DNA of 64,000 nucleotides from Serratia liquefaciens ATCC 27592 (GTDB lineage Bacteria; Pseudomonadota; Gammaproteobacteria; Enterobacterales; Enterobacteriaceae): positions 1,488,001 to 1,552,000 of the forward strand of contig NC_021741.1 in NCBI RefSeq assembly GCF_000422085.1, given 5' to 3'. Numbering within the stretch: position 1 is the first letter of the stretch; every line of letters begins with the position of its first letter. This document shows positions 37,943 to 47,252 of the stretch, in pieces. Both the position numbers and the translations under genes were made by a program. Below the pieces are notes generated by a model. That model worked only from the letters and a program-made list of their open reading frames with translations, did no database searches and had not been told where the DNA came from.

Positions 37943-38106
37943 AGTGCGCGGCCATTATCAGTTATGACTCTGTGAGGCACAGCGTTGTTGACAATATGTG
38001 GGGATTTGCCTTATTGATAAGGTATGAGCATAAACAAGGTTTCATTCGCGCAGATTATTATCACCATTCTCGGAGTGGTGGGATAGCGCGTCTGTGTCAT
38101 GCTAAA

Positions 38107-38134
38107 ACCCGCCGGTAAGGCGGGTCATCTTTTC
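38107..38134 (+). terminator. Terminator downstream of the P450-ABM operon
   Basis: ACCCGCC (38107-38113) pairs with GGCGGGT (38119-38125), followed by CATCTTTT. It lies 164 bases after the ABM gene and just before the next gene's ribosome binding site. Confidence 0.65.
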
Positions 38135-38166
38135 CTCCTGCCGGTACTCACCTTCAGGAGAACGCC

Positions 38167-38661
38167 ATGAATAATTCCTCCCACGCCGTTTTACATTTGA
38201 TGTGCGGCAAAGCCGGTTCCGGCAAATCAACCCTGGCAAATCGACTGGCGCAGCAGCCCCATACGCTGCTGATCGTTGAAGATAGCTGGTTGGCAACGTT
38301 ATATGACCAGCAGATGAAAACCCTACAGGACTACGTTCGTTATTCCGCCAACCTGCGGCAGGTGTTGAGCGAGCATTTGGTGCAACTGCTGCGGCATGGT
38401 CTGTCGGTGGTGCTGGATTTTCCGATGAATACGCCGGATCGGCGCTTATGGGCCAGACAAGTGGCGGAGGAGGCCGGTGTAGCGCACTGCCTGCATTTTC
38501 TGGACGTCAGCAATGCGCAGTGCAAGAGCAGAATAAAACACAGAAATGAGCAAGGTGAACATCCCTTTGTGCTCAGTGAAGAGACCTTCGATCTGCTCAC
38601 GCAATATTTTGTCGCCCCTACCGAAGAAGAACGCCTGAGCCTTATCAGATATGGTGAATAG
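38167..38661 (+). CDS. Small P-loop kinase-like protein
   Basis: 164 aa. A Walker A motif is near the N-terminus (MCGKAGSGKSTLANRLA) and an AAA_33-type fold follows, with a lid region rich in Arg/Lys (FLDVSNAQCKSRIKHRNEQG). The group includes phosphotransferases acting on small molecules such as antibiotics and nucleosides, and zeta-toxin relatives. There is no antitoxin-like partner beside it, so a toxin role is unlikely. CAGGAGAA precedes the ATG. The substrate is unknown. Confidence 0.78.
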   Translation: MNNSSHAVLHLMCGKAGSGKSTLANRLAQQPHTLLIVEDSWLATLYDQQMKTLQDYVRYSANLRQVLSEHLVQLLRHGLSVVLDFPMNTPDRRLWARQVAEEAGVAHCLHFLDVSNAQCKSRIKHRNEQGEHPFVLSEETFDLLTQYFVAPTEEERLSLIRYGE

Positions 38662-38699
38662 ATGGGGTGAAGCGCAGAGACTGCGGAGAAAAGCACCCA

Positions 38700-38724
38700 A
38701 TGCCGGCGACGCTATCGCCGGCAT
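38700..38724 (-). terminator. Stem-loop after cynS
   Basis: ATGCCGGCGA (38700-38709) pairs exactly with TCGCCGGCAT (38715-38724), nine bases past the cynS stop. The T-run on the minus strand comes several bases later, so it is an imperfect intrinsic terminator. Confidence 0.6.
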
Positions 38725-38732
38725 CGTCAGGA

Positions 38733-39203
38733 TCAGAAAGGCTTGGTCGGCAGGTATTTACCGTCCAGGGTGATCACTGCGCGTTCGCCACCTTCCGGAT
38801 CCGGCACTTTCTTGATGTCCAGTTTGAAGTTAATCGCACTGATAATGCCGTCGCCAAACTGCTCATGCACCAGCGCTTTCAGCGTGGAGCCGTAAATTTG
38901 CACCATTTCATAAAAGCGATAAATGGTTGGATCGGTCGGCACACCGCCTGGGATGCTGCCGCGCAGCGGAATGGTTTGCAGCAGACGGATGGCGTCTTCG
39001 TCCAGATCGAGCTTGGCGGCCACCACACGCGCCGCCTGTTCTGGCAGCGGATGCTGACCCAGCAGAGCGGCGGTGACGAAGGCCAGACTCAGCCCGGTAC
39101 CCTGGTTGATCGCTTCGAAGGTCAGTTTTTTACGGATCTTGGCGGCCATAATGGTGTCGGTCAAGGTTTCGCGTGGGGATGAATAATGCAGGGACTGTGT
39201 CAT
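38733..39203 (-). CDS. cynS: Cyanate hydratase (cyanase)
   Basis: 156 aa, exactly the E. coli length. The catalytic residues fall at the family positions: Arg96 and Glu99 in YRFYEM and Ser122 in [10 protein letters not shown]. The enzyme converts cyanate and bicarbonate to carbamate and CO2, giving ammonia, and works as a decamer. It follows cynT by 18 bases in one operon; AAGGAG precedes its ATG. The cynX permease-like gene found in E. coli is absent. Confidence 0.96.
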   Translation of the reverse strand: MTQSLHYSSPRETLTDTIMAAKIRKKLTFEAINQGTGLSLAFVTAALLGQHPLPEQAARVVAAKLDLDEDAIRLLQTIPLRGSIPGGVPTDPTIYRFYEMVQIYGSTLKALVHEQFGDGIISAINFKLDIKKVPDPEGGERAVITLDGKYLPTKPF

Positions 39204-39221
39204 GTTATCTCCTTATTGAGA

Positions 39222-39875
39222 TTAAAAACGGGATACGGCAGGGGTAGCCGTGACATTTGGATTGGTGGCCAGTGGAATAAAGCGGCGGGTTTCGCCATCC
39301 AGCGCTTCAATACAGCCGCTGGCAATGTCATAGACCCAACCGTGCAGCTTCAACCGGCCCTGCTCAAGCGCCAGCGCCACTGAAGGATGGGTTTTAATAT
39401 TGGTCAGTTGTGCGATGACGTTCTCACGCACCATCGAACTGACGCGTTCATTTTCAGAGGTATGCGGATGGGCCTGATTCACCGCCTTGGCTGAATCGGC
39501 GTAACGCAGCCAATTCGCTACGGTTGGCATATGATCCAGGCACTGACAGGTGGCGATGGCGGTCATTGCGCCGCAGTCGGAGTGTCCGCAGATCACGATA
39601 TCTTCCACGCCGAGTGCGGCGACGGCATATTCCACAGAAGCAGTTACGCCACCCGGCTCCGGGCCGAACGAAGGCACGATATTGCCGGCATTGCGGATCA
39701 CGAACAGGTCACCCGGCTCACGCTGGGTGATCAGTTCCGGCACCAGGCGGCTGTCGGAACATGAGATAAACAGGGTGCGTGGATTCTGGCGCGTGGCCAA
39801 CTGCCGGAACAGTTCGGAACGTTCGACAAACGCCTCGCGCTGGAACTTCAAAAAACCCTCAATAACCTCTTTCAT
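39222..39875 (-). CDS. cynT: Beta-class carbonic anhydrase CynT
   Basis: 217 aa. Zinc ligands are in CSDSRLVPE and [10 protein letters not shown], with the Asp-Arg dyad in SDSR. It recycles CO2 released by cyanase to bicarbonate, which cyanase needs as co-substrate. It is the first gene of the cynTS operon and divergent from cynR. GGAG precedes the start. Confidence 0.94.
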   Translation of the reverse strand: MKEVIEGFLKFQREAFVERSELFRQLATRQNPRTLFISCSDSRLVPELITQREPGDLFVIRNAGNIVPSFGPEPGGVTASVEYAVAALGVEDIVICGHSDCGAMTAIATCQCLDHMPTVANWLRYADSAKAVNQAHPHTSENERVSSMVRENVIAQLTNIKTHPSVALALEQGRLKLHGWVYDIASGCIEALDGETRRFIPLATNPNVTATPAVSRF

Positions 39876-39933
39876 GCTGTCTCCATCAGGATGCTGTTAA
39901 GCGATGGGGGCATGATGCGCCGCTCTGGCTATA

Positions 39934-39964
39934 GGGTCTAAGACCCATTTATAATGGTCACCAT
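39934..39964. promoter_or_regulatory. Candidate CynR operators between cynT and cynR
   Basis: GGGTCTAAGACCC (39934-39946) is a perfect 6-1-6 palindrome and ATGGTCACCAT (39954-39964) a 5-1-5 palindrome eight bases later. Two such T-N11-A type sites in the divergent gap suit a LysR tetramer. The activator would respond to cyanate. Confidence 0.6.
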
Positions 39965-39989
39965 AGGAATTACTAATAGTTGAGGCGTT

Positions 39990-40871
39990 ATGCTGCTGCG
40001 ACACATCCGTTATTTTCTTGCCGTTGCCGAACAGGGCAACTTCACCCGCGCCGCCGAAGCGCTACACGTCTCGCAACCGACGCTGTCGCAACAAATCAAG
40101 CAGTTGGAAGAAAACCTGGGAACGCCTCTGTTTGATCGTTCCGGCCGAACGGTGCGCCTGACCGACGCCGGTATGGGCTGGATGCGCTATGCCCGGCTGG
40201 CGCTGCAGGATCTGGAAGCCGGCACTCGGGCGATCCACGACGTGGCGACGCTGGAGCGCGGTAATTTGCGGCTGGCGATGACGCCAACCTTTACCGCCTA
40301 TCTGGTGGGGCCTGTTATCGATGCTTTTTATCGGCAATATCCGGGTGTTTCGGTGAGTATTCATGAAATGACGCAGGACAGGATCGAGGCGCTTCTGGCG
40401 GAAGACCGGCTGGATGTGGGGATCGCGTTCAGTCAGGCGCAATCGGTGGATATTGTGGCCGAGGAGCTGTTTACCGAGTCACTGAATATGATGGTTGGAG
40501 CTCAGCACCCGCTGGTTCAACAGCGTGAGCCTTTGAGTGCACAGGTGTTCGAACAGCAACCGCTGGTATTACTGAGCGAGGACTTTGCTACCCGTCAATT
40601 TATCGACGATTATTGTCGTCGACAGGGGATCCGCCCCCGGGTAGCAATGGAGGCCAACGCAATTGGTGCCATCATTGAAATTGTGCGACGTGGCCAACTG
40701 GCTACCCTGCTACCGGCAGCGGTTGCGCAGGAAAACCCGCAGTTGCACCCGGTACGGCTTACCGAGATCATGCCCGCTCGCCGGGCGGTGCTGTTGCAGC
40801 GTAAAGACGCCTACCGTAGCGCGGCGTCACGGGCGTTTATCGAGGTCTTGCACCGGCAGAAATTTAGCTAG
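39990..40871 (+). CDS. cynR: LysR-type activator CynR
   Basis: 293 aa. The N-terminal LysR helix-turn-helix (GNFTRAAEALHVSQPTLSQQ IKQLEENLG region) is followed by the two-lobe effector domain. Its position, divergent from cynTS across a 114-base gap with palindromic sites, matches E. coli cynR. It activates cynTS with cyanate and represses itself. Length is normal for the family. Confidence 0.92.
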   Translation: MLLRHIRYFLAVAEQGNFTRAAEALHVSQPTLSQQIKQLEENLGTPLFDRSGRTVRLTDAGMGWMRYARLALQDLEAGTRAIHDVATLERGNLRLAMTPTFTAYLVGPVIDAFYRQYPGVSVSIHEMTQDRIEALLAEDRLDVGIAFSQAQSVDIVAEELFTESLNMMVGAQHPLVQQREPLSAQVFEQQPLVLLSEDFATRQFIDDYCRRQGIRPRVAMEANAIGAIIEIVRRGQLATLLPAAVAQENPQLHPVRLTEIMPARRAVLLQRKDAYRSAASRAFIEVLHRQKFS

Positions 40872-40974
40872 GGACATTTCGGCCCGCTATAAAACCGGCT
40901 AAATACCGTGGTAGTCTGGCGCACCGAGCTGGTCCGATCGTCACTTTCATTCTTGGCTGAATAGGGAGGTTTTT

Positions 40975-41391
40975 GTGAAAAGGATCTTGAGCGTTATTAC
41001 TTTGGTTTTTGTTTCTTTCTCTTCCCTCAACGGTTACGCCGCTGAGCAACACCGTGAAGCGACAGAAAATAATTTATCCAAGGTGACTCATTTCTCTTTG
41101 GGAATGAACGGGTTTGTTGGCATTGGTAGTGCCGGAGAAACCGAAGTAATAGAAATCCTAACCTACCAGGACGCGGGGGCCGTTTTTTTGCGTATTGCCA
41201 ATAACCCGCAGGCAACCCCAGAAGCGAAACTTTATGCTGCCTGTGGCTTAAAAAAGCTCAATAACAAAACCGGCGAACCCAATTTCACCCAAGTGTGGGA
41301 TCAACCGGTTTCGGTTTTGAAAGGGGATGTTTTAAGGAAAGAAAAATTCAGCGATGTTTATTTCAGTATTCTAAAACAGGGGTGTTGGTAA
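40975..41391 (+). CDS. Small exported protein of unknown function
   Basis: 138 aa from a GTG at 40975 with GGGAGG upstream. Signal peptide ends NGYAA (about residue 23). The mature ~115 residues contain two cysteines (in LYAACGLKKLN and the C-terminal KQGCW), likely one disulfide. Segments such as AKLYAACGLKKL and FSDVYFSILKQGCW suggest a small family of secreted enterobacterial proteins (MchS3-like), but I do not recognise a function. It is monocistronic between cynR and ybiT. Confidence 0.7.
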   Translation: MKRILSVITLVFVSFSSLNGYAAEQHREATENNLSKVTHFSLGMNGFVGIGSAGETEVIEILTYQDAGAVFLRIANNPQATPEAKLYAACGLKKLNNKTGEPNFTQVWDQPVSVLKGDVLRKEKFSDVYFSILKQGCW

Positions 41392-41550
41392 ACCTCTGCA
41401 TTCACCTCCCTCAGGCCGAGACGTTCTTTCCACTTGGCCTGCCGCCGCACCTTTGCTCAAATTGTCACCGAAACTTCCCGCGATCTCTGTTGCCCGTTAT
41501 GGCATAATGCGCGCCAAATCACATTCCCAATGATATGAAGAGCGAGCGCT

Positions 41551-43142
41551 GTGTTAAGCACTAACAACATCACTATGCAGTTTGGCAGTAAGCCGCTGTT
41601 TGAAAACATCTCCGTTAAGTTTGGCGGCGGTAACCGCTATGGTTTGATCGGCGCCAACGGCTGCGGCAAATCCACATTTATGAAAATCCTGGGCGGCGAT
41701 CTGGTGCCGAGCGGCGGCAACGTGTTCCTCGACCCGAACGAGCGCCTGGGTAAACTGCGTCAGGATCAGTTCGCTTTCGAGCAATACAGCGTGCTGGACA
41801 CCGTCATCATGGGCCACAACGAACTGTGGGCGGTGAAGGAAGAGCGCGATCGCATTTATGCGCTGGCTGAAATGAGCGAAGAAGACGGCTATAAAGTGGC
41901 CGATCTGGAAGTGGCCTACGGCGAGATGGACGGTTATACCGCTGAAGCGCGCGCCGGCGAACTGCTGCTCGGCGTCGGCATCCCGGTTGAACAGCATTAT
42001 GGCCCGATGAGCGAAATCGCACCGGGCTTCAAACTGCGCGTATTGCTGGCGCAGGCGCTGTTCTCCGATCCGGAAATTCTGTTGCTCGACGAACCGACCA
42101 ACAACCTGGACATCGACACCATCCGCTGGCTGGAGCAGGTGCTGAACGAACGTAACAGCACCATGGTTATCATTTCGCACGACCGTCACTTCCTGAACAT
42201 GGTTTGTACTCACATGGCGGATTTGGACTACGGTGAGCTGCGCGTGTATCCGGGTAACTACGACGAATATATGACGGCGGCTACGCAGGCGCGTGAACGT
42301 CTGGTTGCGGATAACGCCAAGAAGAAGGCGCAGATTAACGAACTGCAATCGTTCGTGAGCCGCTTCAGTGCCAACGCCTCCAAATCCAAGCAGGCAACCT
42401 CACGTGCCCGCCAGATCGACAAGATCCAGCTGGAAGAAATTAAGGCTTCAAGCCGTCAGAACCCGTTCATCCGTTTCGAACAGGACAAAAAACTGTTCCG
42501 TAACGCGCTGGAAGTGGAAGCGCTGGCCAAAGGTTTCGACAACGGTCCTCTGTTCGGCAAGTTCAACCTGATGGTTGAAGTGGGCGAGAAAGTGGCGGTG
42601 TTGGGCCCGAACGGTATCGGTAAATCTACCCTGCTGAAAACGCTGGTGGGCGATACGTTGCCGGATAGCGGTACCGTGAAATGGTCTGAAAATGCCAAGA
42701 TCGGTTACTACGCTCAGGATCACGAATACGAATTCGATGACACCCTGACGGTGTTCGACTGGATGAGCCAGTGGAAGCAGGAAAAAGACGACGAGCAGGC
42801 GGTGCGCAGCGTGCTGGGCCGTTTGCTGTTCAGCCAGGACGACATCAAGAAGAAAGTGAAGGTGTTGTCCGGGGGGAGAAGGGCCGCATGCTGTTTGGCA
42901 AGCTGATGATGCAGCGTCCTAATATCCTGGTTATGGATGAACCGACCAACCACCTGGATATGGAATCCATCGAGTCGCTGAACATGGCGCTGGAAATGTA
43001 CGAAGGCACCTTGATCTTCGTTTCCCACGACCGTGAATTCGTTAGCTCGTTGGCGACCCGCGTACTGGAAATGACGCCGACCAAAGTGATCGACTTTACC
43101 GGCAACTACGAAGATTATCTGCGTAGCCAGGGTATCGTGTAA
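41551..43142 (+). pseudogene. ybiT: ABC-F ATPase YbiT, interrupted by a frameshift in a G tract
   Basis: The first part (41551-42906) encodes an ABC-F protein up to the second signature motif: Walker A at GANGCGKST and GPNGIGKST, first-domain signature and [13 protein letters not shown]. At 42871-42876 the DNA has six G where seven would read LSGGEKGRM; the frame then breaks and stops at 42906. The rest ([40 protein letters not shown], to the stop at 43142) continues in another frame. With one G added the product is 530 aa, the length of E. coli YbiT, a ribosome-associated translation factor. No other damage is seen, so a base-calling error or a very recent mutation is likely. Confidence 0.9.
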
Positions 43143-43209
43143 CCCAGCGGCAGGGGCGCTGCATGCTGCGCCCGAAGCTATAACCGGTGACGAATTTGTC
43201 ATCAAACTC

Positions 43210-43236
43210 AGGCGGGAGCATTCCCGCCTTTTTTGT
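43210..43236 (+). terminator. Terminator of ybiT
   Basis: AGGCGGGA (43210-43217) pairs with TCCCGCCT (43222-43229) around a four-base loop, followed by a T-run. It lies between convergent ybiT and moeB. Confidence 0.92.
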
Positions 43237-43241
43237 CTCTG

Positions 43242-43997
43242 CTATTCCCCACCGCAAACGTCGCACTGCGGATCCTTCGGCAGCTTCATCTCGCGGAACT
43301 GCATCGTCATGGCATCAAACATCAGCAGTTTTCCGGTGAGCGGTTGGCCGTACTGCGTCAGCAGTTTGATGGCCTCCATCGCTTGCAGCGTGCCGATGGT
43401 GCCGACCAGCGGTGCCATGACACCGGCCTCGACGCAGGTGAGGGCATTGTCGCCGAATAACCGGCTCAGGCAGCGGTAGCAGGGTTCTCCGGGCTGATAG
43501 GTGAAGACGCTGAGCTGCCCTTCCATGCGGATCGCCGCGCCGGACACCAGGGGTTTGCGCTGAGCATGACAGAGGCGATTTAGCAGATTGCGCGTCGCCA
43601 CGTTGTCAGTGCAGTCCAGCACCAAATCGCAGGCGGCAATCTGCGCCGCCATCTGGTCGTCGTCCAGCTGTGCATCAACAGTTTCTATCTGAGCATGTGG
43701 GTTGATGGCACTGAGTTCGAGACGGGCCGATTCAACTTTCGCCATACCGATGCGCGCGTCGCGGTGCAGAATTTGGCGCTGCAGGTTAGAGAGTGAAACG
43801 GTGTCGAAATCAACCAGCGTCAGGTGGCCGACGCCCGCCGCGACCAGATAGGGGGCGGCGGCGCAGCCTAACCCGCCGAGGCCGACAATCAGTACCCGGG
43901 CGGCCTTCAGTTTTTCCTGACCGTCGAAGTCAAAGCCACGCAGGATAATCTGGCGGTTATAGCGCAGCGCTTCGGCATCGGTTAATTCCGGCAGCAT
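43242..43997 (-). CDS. moeB: Molybdopterin-synthase adenylyltransferase MoeB
   Basis: 251 aa. E1-like fold: ATP-binding GLGGLGCAAAPYLVAAGVGH, the Arg finger region (YNRQIILRGFDFDGQEKL), and zinc cysteines in CYRCLSRLF and CDVCGGE at the C-terminus. It adenylates the C-terminus of MoaD for thiocarboxylate formation in molybdenum cofactor synthesis. It follows moeA with a two-base gap; GAGGAG precedes the ATG. Confidence 0.95.
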   Translation of the reverse strand: MLPELTDAEALRYNRQIILRGFDFDGQEKLKAARVLIVGLGGLGCAAAPYLVAAGVGHLTLVDFDTVSLSNLQRQILHRDARIGMAKVESARLELSAINPHAQIETVDAQLDDDQMAAQIAACDLVLDCTDNVATRNLLNRLCHAQRKPLVSGAAIRMEGQLSVFTYQPGEPCYRCLSRLFGDNALTCVEAGVMAPLVGTIGTLQAMEAIKLLTQYGQPLTGKLLMFDAMTMQFREMKLPKDPQCDVCGGE

Positions 43998-43999
43998 GC

Positions 44000-45238
44000 T
44001 CAGCTCCTCAGCAAGGCGTTGAAGGGCTCAATGTCCACTTTTTCGCCCACTGCTACGGAGCCGCGTTCGCGCTCCAGCACGATAAAGCAGTTACCCTGGC
44101 TGAAAGAACTGAACACGTGTGACCCTTGATGGCCGGTGGTGCTCACTTCCAGCTCGCCCTGAGCGTTGCTGCTAAACACGCCGCGCTGAAAATCAAGGCG
44201 TCCCGGCGCTTTCTTCAAGGGGGTCAGGGCGCGAGCCTGCAAACGCGGTGGCAAATGCCAGTCGCTGTGGCCCGCCAGCTTCGCCAACAGCGGCTGCACC
44301 AGTTGGTAGAAGGTCAGCGCTGCAGAAACCGGGTTGCCCGGCAGGCCGCAGAACCAAGCCTGCTTGAGCTTGCCGAAGGCAAAGGGTTTACCGGGTTTGA
44401 TCGCCAGCTTCCAGAAGCCGACTTCGCCCAGCTCGTCGAGCATCTGCTTGGTGTAGTCGGCTTCACCGACCGAGACGCCACCGCTGCTGATCACCACATC
44501 GGCCTGGCGGTCTGCCTGCTCGAAGGCGGCGCGCAGCGCGTTTTGATCATCACGGATAATGCCCAGATCCAGCGTTTCGCACCCTAACTGTTCCAGCATC
44601 AGGCGTACGGCAAAGCGGTTGGTATCATAGATTTGGCCCGCCTGCAGCGGCTGCCCGACCGGCTGTAACTCGTCGCCGGTGGAGAATACCGCCACCTTCA
44701 ACTTACGTACCACCTGCACCTCGGCGACACCGAGCGAGGCCAACAGCGGCAACTGCGCAGCGCCCAGTCTGATACCCGCAGGTAAAACCCCGGCACCCTG
44801 GCGAATATCTTCCCCCGCCAGGCGAATATTTTGCCCGGCTTGCACTTCGGCCGTGAAGCGCACGCCGGCATCGCTGATCTCGGCCTGCTCCTGCATGATC
44901 ACCGCCTCGGCCCCTGCTGGGACAGGCGCGCCTGTCATGATGCGTACGCAGGTACCGGCTGGCCAGTCGCCGTCGAACGGAGCACCGGCAAAAGCTTTGC
45001 CCGCGACCGGCAGCGGCGCGTTGGCTTGCAGATCGGCGAGGCGCACGGCATAGCCGTCCATGGCCGAATTGGCGAAGGGCGGTACATCAATCGGCGAAAT
45101 AACCGGTGCGGCGGTAATGCGGCCGGCGGCGGCGGTCAGGGCAATGGATTCGGTTTGCTGAAGGGGGGAGATCTGGCTGAGCATCTTCTCCAACGCCTGC
45201 TCCAGGGAAATAAGATCGGAAGTATGGCAATGATCCAT
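44000..45238 (-). CDS. moeA: Molybdopterin molybdenumtransferase MoeA
   Basis: 412 aa from the ATG at 45238 (CGGAGTTCCTT upstream on the minus strand); the longer frame from 45379 overlaps the divergent gene. Motifs: [49 protein letters not shown] and [14 protein letters not shown]. It inserts molybdate into adenylylated molybdopterin. Forms the moeAB operon; its product is needed by the molybdoenzyme at 12813-13601. Confidence 0.95.
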   Translation of the reverse strand: MDHCHTSDLISLEQALEKMLSQISPLQQTESIALTAAAGRITAAPVISPIDVPPFANSAMDGYAVRLADLQANAPLPVAGKAFAGAPFDGDWPAGTCVRIMTGAPVPAGAEAVIMQEQAEISDAGVRFTAEVQAGQNIRLAGEDIRQGAGVLPAGIRLGAAQLPLLASLGVAEVQVVRKLKVAVFSTGDELQPVGQPLQAGQIYDTNRFAVRLMLEQLGCETLDLGIIRDDQNALRAAFEQADRQADVVISSGGVSVGEADYTKQMLDELGEVGFWKLAIKPGKPFAFGKLKQAWFCGLPGNPVSAALTFYQLVQPLLAKLAGHSDWHLPPRLQARALTPLKKAPGRLDFQRGVFSSNAQGELEVSTTGHQGSHVFSSFSQGNCFIVLERERGSVAVGEKVDIEPFNALLRS

Positions 45239-45330
45239 AAGGAACTCCGTAATCAGGGTGCGCGACAAATGGCGGCAAAGTGGGGGTATTATGAAGGATG
45301 CTATGCTGAAGTAAACAACGGGAGGCAGTG

Positions 45331-45867
45331 ATGCACAGACAGGTATTAGACTTTTGGTTTGACGAGATCGAACCGGCAATGTGGTTCAAAAAGGACGATG
45401 ATTTCGATCGCCTGTTGCATACGCGCTTTGGTCAGATCTGGCAGGCCGCCGCCGCCGGCGAGCTGGCGCACTGGCGAGACACCATTGAGGGGCGGTTGGC
45501 GGAGGTGATCGTGCTCGATCAGTTCAGTCGCAACCTGTTCCGCGGCACGCCGCGTTCATTTGCCAGCGACTGCATGGCGTTGGTGCTGGCACAGGAAGCG
45601 GTCCGTAGTGGGCAATGTGAACGACTTACGCCAGAGCAACGGGGCTTTCTCTATTTGCCCTTTATGCATTCAGAGTCGGCGTTGATTCATCAACAGGCTT
45701 TGGCGTTGTATACCGAGCTGGGCAATGCCAATCAGTTGGAGTTTGAAGTGCGGCACAAAGCCATTATTGACCGCTTTGGCCGTTACCCACACCGTAATGC
45801 GATATTAGGCCGAGTCTCTACCCCGGAGGAGGAAGCATTTCTGCTGTTGCCGGGGTCAGGATTCTAA
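45331..45867 (+). CDS. DUF924 family protein
   Basis: 178 aa from the ATG at 45331 with GGAGG five bases upstream (an in-frame GTG lies directly before). Alpha-helical, TPR-like DUF924 family: [60 protein letters not shown]. The function of the family is unknown. It is divergent from moeA with a 92-base gap. Confidence 0.85.
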   Translation: MHRQVLDFWFDEIEPAMWFKKDDDFDRLLHTRFGQIWQAAAAGELAHWRDTIEGRLAEVIVLDQFSRNLFRGTPRSFASDCMALVLAQEAVRSGQCERLTPEQRGFLYLPFMHSESALIHQQALALYTELGNANQLEFEVRHKAIIDRFGRYPHRNAILGRVSTPEEEAFLLLPGSGF

Positions 45868-46276
45868 ATATTGATCATCTGCGTTCAGCCGGCTAAAAAA
45901 CAGCAGGTTGAACGCACAACGGCCGGATATTTAGAGATATCGATTATTTTTGCCGGTAATTACTGTGTGCCCCTCACGGGTTTCTACCAAAAATCCCAAT
46001 CGTTATTCAGAACGGTTTTTCCAATTTATAACTCTCTGTTTTTATTCCATTAAGCTATTTCAATGTGCGAAATAATCTAAGCGGGCTACGCTAAAAGCTG
46101 GGCGAAGACTTTATGCTTTACTTCGATAGCGCGGCTAAATATAGTCGGGAAAAGGCCGAATAATAATTATACCCGTCGCCTTGCCGGCCGCCGCGTTGTG
46201 GGCTGCCGCCGAGGTGAATCTATTTCCCCTTCAATGAGGGGCGGGATTGGCAGGATTAACACAGGGTGACAGGCAA
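45868..46276. other. Intergenic region upstream of iaaA, 409 bases
   Basis: No convincing gene; a 60-codon frame at 45871-46053 has no features. The first 220 bases are AT-rich and probably contain the iaaA-gsiABCD promoter. At about 46168-46222 there is a shortened relative of the intergenic palindromic element (TATACCCGTCGCCTT ... GTGAATCTAT), lacking the middle. Confidence 0.5.
46168..46222. repeat. Truncated copy of the palindromic intergenic element
   Basis: It begins TATACCCGTCGCCTTGCCGG, as in copies 1 and 2, and ends AATCTATTTCCCC, resembling their right end, with the central ~70 bases missing. Assigned by eye only. Confidence 0.45.
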
Positions 46277-47233
46277 ATGAGCAAACCAGTGATTGCCATT
46301 CATGGCGGTGCGGGCGCAATTACCCGTGCGGCGCTGAGTGCTGAAAAGGAACAGGAGTATATTCAGGCGTTGTCCGACATCGTCGCCGCCGGCCAGCAGA
46401 TCCTGGCCCAGGGTGGCAGCGCCCTGGATGCGGTCACCGAGGCGGTGAGGCTGCTGGAAGAGTGCCCATTGTTTAATGCCGGTAAAGGCTCGGTATTCAC
46501 CCATCAGGGCACCCACGAGTTGGATGCCTGTGTGATGGATGGGAGCACCTGCGATGCCGGTGCCGTGGCCTGCGTCAGCCGGATACGCAATCCGGTGCTG
46601 GCTGCGCGCGCGGTATTGGAAAACAGCCAACACGTGCTGTTCGCTGGGGAGGGTGCGGAGAAATTTGCCGCCGCCCACGATCTTGAAATGGTCGCACCCG
46701 ATTTCTTCTTTACCCAACCACGTTTTGACCAACTGCACCGTGCTCAGGCCGAGCTTGGGCGTGTGTTGCTCGATCACGATGGCGCTGCGCAAAGCGGTGA
46801 GCCGATCGACCCCGATCGTAAATTCGGTACCGTTGGCGCGGTGGCGCTGGATGCCCTGGGCAACCTGGCGGCCGCAACGTCGACGGGCGGCATGACCAAC
46901 AAACAGGCCGGCCGGGTGGGGGATACGCCGATCATCGGTGCCGGTTGTTACGCCAACAATGCCACGGTGGCGGTCTCCAGCACCGGTACCGGGGAAACCT
47001 TCATGCGCGGCGTGTCGGCCTATGACGTTTCCGCGTTGATGGAGTACGCCGGGCTCAGTCTGCAGCAGGCCACTGACCGGGTGGTGATGGAAAAACTGCT
47101 GGCGATGGGTGGCAGCGGCGGCATGATTGCCATCGACAGTCACGGCAACGTGGCGCTGCCTTTCAACAGTGAAGGCATGTACCGCGGTTTCGGTTATGTC
47201 GGCGATGCGCCGTCCGTAGGGATTTACCGCTAA
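46277..47233 (+). CDS. iaaA: Isoaspartyl peptidase / L-asparaginase IaaA
   Basis: 318 aa from the ATG at 46277. Ntn-hydrolase: the autoproteolytic Thr is in [11 protein letters not shown], with the substrate-binding [20 protein letters not shown] and GTGETFMRG downstream. It cleaves itself into two subunits and hydrolyses isoaspartyl dipeptides and asparagine. It heads the iaaA-gsiABCD operon, as in E. coli; gsiA starts 19 bases later. Confidence 0.94.
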   Translation: MSKPVIAIHGGAGAITRAALSAEKEQEYIQALSDIVAAGQQILAQGGSALDAVTEAVRLLEECPLFNAGKGSVFTHQGTHELDACVMDGSTCDAGAVACVSRIRNPVLAARAVLENSQHVLFAGEGAEKFAAAHDLEMVAPDFFFTQPRFDQLHRAQAELGRVLLDHDGAAQSGEPIDPDRKFGTVGAVALDALGNLAAATSTGGMTNKQAGRVGDTPIIGAGCYANNATVAVSSTGTGETFMRGVSAYDVSALMEYAGLSLQQATDRVVMEKLLAMGGSGGMIAIDSHGNVALPFNSEGMYRGFGYVGDAPSVGIYR

Positions 47234-47252
47234 CCGATCGCCAGGAGGGTGC

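Noticed and set aside
38167..38661. Zeta-toxin of a toxin-antitoxin pair
   Set aside because: The P-loop fold fits several kinase groups, and no small antitoxin gene lies on either side.
45871..46053. 60-codon open frame between DUF924 and iaaA
   Set aside because: Begins four bases after the upstream stop without a ribosome binding site and shows no protein-like features.
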